Below, piece by piece: positions 61,020 to 64,000 of a DNA stretch of 64,000 nt. Location: positions 32,803 to 96,802 of the forward strand of contig ARYC01001354.1 in assembly GCA_000711775.1 (NCBI GenBank), written 5' to 3'. This DNA is from Oxytricha trifallax. Taxonomy: Eukaryota; Ciliophora; Spirotrichea; Sporadotrichida; Oxytrichidae. The notes under the pieces were generated by a model. It was not told the origin of the DNA. It made no database searches and saw only the letters and a program-made list of their open reading frames with translations. Made by a program: the position numbers and the translations under genes. Each line of letters opens with the position of its first letter. Within the stretch, counting starts at the first letter, position 1.

Positions 61020-61190
61020 AGTAATTGTAATAAACAAAAATGAAAATCAACAAAAAAGCGTTATCATTTCTCCATTCTCCTTCATACTTAGCTCCATTGC
61101 ATGAGTGTAATTTTTCTTGTGCTTTTCTTAGTCTTCAGTTGACTTTTGCTCGCATGTACTTCTCCATCGATCTTGGTGCCACACCTGTAA
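61020..61190 (-). CDS. MORN-repeat coding fragment
   Basis: Minus strand encodes MEKYMRAKVN, an in-frame TGA or break, then RLRKAQEKLHSCNGAKYEGEW. GAKYEGEW matches the MORN consensus (G-x-x-Y-x-G-E-W). Only one repeat is visible. MORN repeats occur in membrane- and cytoskeleton-associated ciliate proteins. The TBE end begins about 55 bases upstream at 61246, so the transposon sits at the 5' side of this exon and may have separated it from earlier repeats. Confidence 0.55.
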
Positions 61191-61245
61191 AATTAATTTT
61201 TTGGATATGTTTTTTGTAACTTACATTTTAAATGAATGAAACTCA

Positions 61246-61330
61246 AAACCCCAAAACTCCTTAGTGAGGTTTATAAGTGCTTTGATTTGTAGGGTATAGT
61301 TGGGGTCTTATTGGGGTTAGTAGAGAAATT
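61246..61330. repeat. TBE terminal repeat, right copy
   Basis: AAACCCCAAAACTCC, then TTGTAGGGTATAGTTGGGGT and TTATTGGGG. The outer C4A4 units are telomere-like, as in known TBE ends, and the inner block is identical to that at 2992-3014 of the left copy. It abuts AT-rich DNA at 61245. Confidence 0.8.
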
Positions 61331-61421
61331 AGGCAAATTTACAAAATGAGAAATAGAAATTAGCGAAATTTAGGGTCGATTTATGATGAGTAATATTTAG
61401 ATTTACTGCTTAAACTTAGGT

Positions 61422-62410
61422 ATGGTACGTGTATTAATATAGACTAAGCCAAACCTGTACTAAATTATGCAGCAATAGCAAAGTTATTACGCAAGAGTGC
61501 CTCAACTGTTAGGTATCACTGCTTGCTAGCTGTTTAGCATTTTAATTCTGGTTGTTGAACGCATCCTGCAAGAAAATAAAAGTTCTCTCAGGCTCATATT
61601 GACTTCCTCTGCGACTCTAAGACTTTGAAGTATTGGGCACACTTTCCATTAGACTAGCGAGCTGTGATGTTTCATCGCAGGTTTCCTGACATGCGTATCT
61701 CTCCTTAGACTATAGCCAATATTTATAGAAGAAATGGTATTACTTTCAAGACTGTCAACAGAGTGAAGAGAGTGATTGATTTTACAGTGCCATTTTATAG
61801 TAATAATTTAAACTATATATATGATTAAATGCAGAGAGCTATTACTAATAACATCAAGTTCATACACGCTGATGAAGCTGTGATTACCTTCAACACCTTT
61901 ATTAATAAGTCTTGGTATAAGAAGTATGATAATATAGAAGTCTATGATTAAAAAGTGAAGGTAGTCACCCATGCAATTTTAGCTGGTATAAGTGAAGATT
62001 CAGGCCTAGAGAGTTATGTTATTCACCCTCGCTCTATTAAGCGAGAGTAGTATATAGAGTTCCTACATAAGCTCAGAGAGAAGTATAGTAACCAAGAGAT
62101 CATCCTGTTTGTTGATAACCTCTCAGTTCATAAGACTAAGGAGTCTAAGAAAGCTTATGAAGAGCTAAACATAACTCCTGTATACAACGTTCCTTATAGC
62201 CCTTAATTTAATGGAATTGAATTCTACTGGAGTTAAATCAAGACTCACTACAAGAAGCTGCTGCTGTATCATCTTATGCATGACTTGCCCATCGATACAG
62301 TATACTTTATTCAAAGCAGCTGTAAGAGAGTGAGCGTAGATAAGACAACAGTCTGTGCTAGAGAGGGAAGAATGAATATTTATGAATAAGTTTTAGATTT
62401 ATATTAATGA
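61422..62410 (+). CDS. TBE 42 kDa transposase, Tc1/mariner type
   Basis: Likely start ATG 61422 (MVRVLIQTKPNLYQIMQQQQ); one frame change near 61520-61610, then clean to TGA 62408. The N-terminal half includes ALKYW-like aromatic sequence and a helix-turn-helix-like stretch (ISPQTIANIYRRNGITFKTV). The catalytic triad is visible: Asp in HADEAV (codon 61871), Asp in FVDNLSVH (62114) and Glu in FNGIEFYW (62219), with 34 residues between the last two, the D34E spacing of Tc1/mariner enzymes. Cuts and moves the TBE and, in Oxytricha, TBE transposases take part in genome rearrangement during development. The frame change suggests this copy is inactive or contains an error. Confidence 0.9.
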
Positions 62411-62416
62411 ATAAGT

Positions 62417-63170
62417 TCACATATTAAACTAACCCATAAAGGGTTTTGGCTTCTCTTTCTTCTCCTCTTCTTATGGCTTGCTTGGGCCCATATTTCTTCT
62501 CTTAGTGCCAGCTCCTGCATCTATGTTCATTTCATCTGGTTTTTAGACATCATTATAAAGCCTCTTGCTCACCTCATAGATTGTCTGCAACTTTCTTTCT
62601 CTGTGAACCTTTGCATGCTCTTTCATAAGATATATGACAGTGCCAGATTTTCCTAAATAGTTATATCGCAAAGCTTACTTGAAAGATAAGGATGCTTCTT
62701 AAGTTCTTCTAGCCAAGCTGAGCTTATTAGATATCGTTTCTTATGTGCTTCTTCAATTATTTCTCTGAGATACTCCTCTTTTATTGTACCAAGAACACCA
62801 AAGAAAAAATTCCTCTCTGGTAGTTTATTAGAGAGTTGTTTCTTGGTAGGAAGGTAAACTACCACTTCCTCATCTTACATGCCATCCTCATAAAGATTAG
62901 AGACTGAAATCTCAGGGTAGTTCGGAATTTAGATTAGTTTAATCTCTTTATTTTTAAAAGCTTTCTTCACCTCACAAAGTATTGCTTTCAAGAATGAAAT
63001 TTTGGTACCTTCCATCGTTGGAAGGAATAACCAACTGCATAATATGTAAATAGTCATCAAGTTATCTTACCATGTAAAGTTAGGTATCGATAGAGATCTT
63101 CCTTACTTCTGAACCTTGATATCATTTCTTGAGCCTCGACTCTTTTCATTTGATCATTGAGTGATTCCAT
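62417..63170 (-). CDS. TBE 22 kDa protein, right copy
   Basis: ATG 63170, matching the left copy: VEAQEMISRF, DLYRYLTLH, TKISFLKAILCEVKKAF, ELKKHPYLSS, IYLMKEHAKVHRERKLQTIY, ending PKPFMGQFNM at TGA 62417. An intron begins at GTAAGATA (63070). The expected acceptor, CAG|CAATGG in the left copy, is CAACG|ATGG here, so the normal junction at about 63017 is lost; the only nearby AG is at 63035 and shifts the frame. A second frame change lies near 62655. Function unknown; the protein is specific to TBE elements. Confidence 0.8.
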
Positions 63171-63734
63171 CTTTGTTCCTCTCCCTATTAATGAATTTCA
63201 AATTATAACTTATAGACTTCTGGATCCTATTGTTTAAAAACTTACTATTAAATATGGGCATCTTATAGGAGGTCAACCCTGCAAAGATACGTGGAGAAAG
63301 TTTGCAGAAACTGTAACAAACTGCAGAGATTGAGCTCCATTTTTATCAATTTAGTTCCATTAAATTAGTACTAAATTTGTTTAAATTTAATTAGTACTGG
63401 TACTAAATTCGTTTAATTTTAATTGGTACCAATTTAATAGTACCAAAACTTAATTAGCACCTAGTTTTAAACTTATGAGGTTTTATGGAAAAGTTCCAAA
63501 ATGGTTCAAAACCTAATTGGTACCAGTACCAACCTGAATTTATTCTCAATTGGTACCAAAATAAAAAATATTAAGCATAAAATTAGAAAATTTATAGTTA
63601 TAAACTTAGTATATATATTATGTCTAACACCTAAGAATCAACCATTGTTGTTGCAGTGCAGCTCTTATACAAAGTTAGTATAGCCAGTGAGGTTTTTACT
63701 TATTAATAATAGAAATTTAAATTTGAATTTAAAC
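63171..63734. promoter_or_regulatory. TBE spacer between divergent 22 and 57 kDa genes
   Basis: AT-rich, with several short palindromes (GGTACC within TTGGTACCAA-like contexts at about 63425, 63520 and 63552) that also occur in the left copy near 4655 and 6565-6590. The genes diverge from this spacer, so it should hold both promoters. The palindromes could be binding sites; in the left copy this is where foldbacks A and B inserted. A 60-codon plus frame at 63501-63680 is not supported. Confidence 0.5.
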
Positions 63735-64000
63735 ATGGCGGCTAACTTAAATCGTAAGGTAGTTTCTCTTGGATTAGGTTAATCAATGATCAACTTTGGC
63801 TCCTCCAAAAAACCAGAAGTAATTTATATTGAAAAGGAGATAAAGCTAAGAGCTCTAGAGTTTGAAGCAGAGGTCTTTCATTGAAGTTTAAAACAAGAAA
63901 TAGTGTGTAGAGGTTGGAGTTTAAGCATAAGTTGAATTGATTGAGGAAGAAAAGGGACAGCAACCAATAGAAAAAATTAAAACATTTTAATGTGAAGACT
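63735..64000 (+). CDS. TBE 57 kDa protein, right copy, partial
   Basis: ATG 63735 (MAANLNRKVVSL), collinear with the left copy to LEFEAEV; then about two bases are missing near 63875 relative to a joint reading frame, after which VEVGVQAQVELIEEE and IEKIKTFQCED match the left copy. The left copy is also shifted here but by a different indel, so the breaks are independent. The zinc finger is just starting at the window edge; the kinase domain is outside. Confidence 0.85.

Larger units (their letters stand above)
61246..64000. mobile_element. TBE-type transposon, right copy, runs off the window
   Basis: Starts with a C4A4-bearing terminal repeat, followed by the 42 kDa transposase (plus), 22 kDa gene (minus, tail-to-tail, 6 bases apart) and the start of the 57 kDa gene (plus). 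The order mirrors the left copy in opposite orientation. The spacer 63171-63734 holds several TTGGTACCAA-like short palindromes, as does the left copy. The far end is outside the window. Confidence 0.9.

Overview
What this is. The window looks like germline (micronuclear) DNA of a spirotrich/hypotrich ciliate of the Oxytricha-Stylonychia kind. Four things point there. (1) UAA and UAG read as Gln: two conserved Gln positions of a tryptophanyl-tRNA synthetase are TAA (17631) and TAG (17835), and most frames open only under that code. (2) Two copies of a TBE-type transposon with the three-gene set 42 kDa transposase, 22 kDa protein and 57 kDa zinc-finger/kinase protein, with C4A4-like terminal repeats. 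(3) Many genes, short introns and long AT-rich gaps on one stretch, unlike single-gene macronuclear nanochromosomes. (4) Several large, almost perfect foldback (palindromic) elements. Species is not decided. No tRNA, rRNA or CRISPR was seen.

Layout. 1-2957: fragments of two or three genes. 2958-8000: a truncated TBE with two foldback elements nested in it. 8335-18747: hypothetical genes, then a TAF2-like gene, a bromodomain and a TrpRS gene, mostly on +. 18945-20320: minus-strand coiled-coil/LRR-like gene. 21302-24543: a cluster of three foldback elements. 24575-34170: three hypothetical genes and loose exons. 34175-36030: AT-rich spacer and a GC-richer repeat. 36095-47522: minus-strand membrane-protein-like genes, partly paralogous, with two more foldbacks. 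47735-51715: a small conserved-looking gene, a RING-H2 membrane protein split by a foldback element, a poly(A)-polymerase-like gene and a small ORF. 51740-61190: minus-strand coiled-coil and MORN-type genes. 61246-64000: the start of a second, oppositely oriented TBE.

Reading frames. Because only TGA stops, every frame looks fairly open, so strands were chosen by protein character and, where possible, homology. Many genes change frame or contain single in-frame TGAs, while the poly(A)-polymerase-like ORF runs about 380 codons cleanly. Unremoved IESs, germline pseudogenes, indel errors in the assembly, or UGA used as a sense codon could each contribute. Most exon edges below are approximate.

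How parts relate. TAF2, the bromodomain, the poly(A) polymerase, TrpRS and the RING E3 are ordinary cellular functions (transcription initiation, mRNA 3' ends, translation, ubiquitylation) and form no operon. What organises the window is invasion by mobile DNA: TBEs and foldbacks sit in and between genes and would have to be removed during macronuclear development where they interrupt coding sequence.
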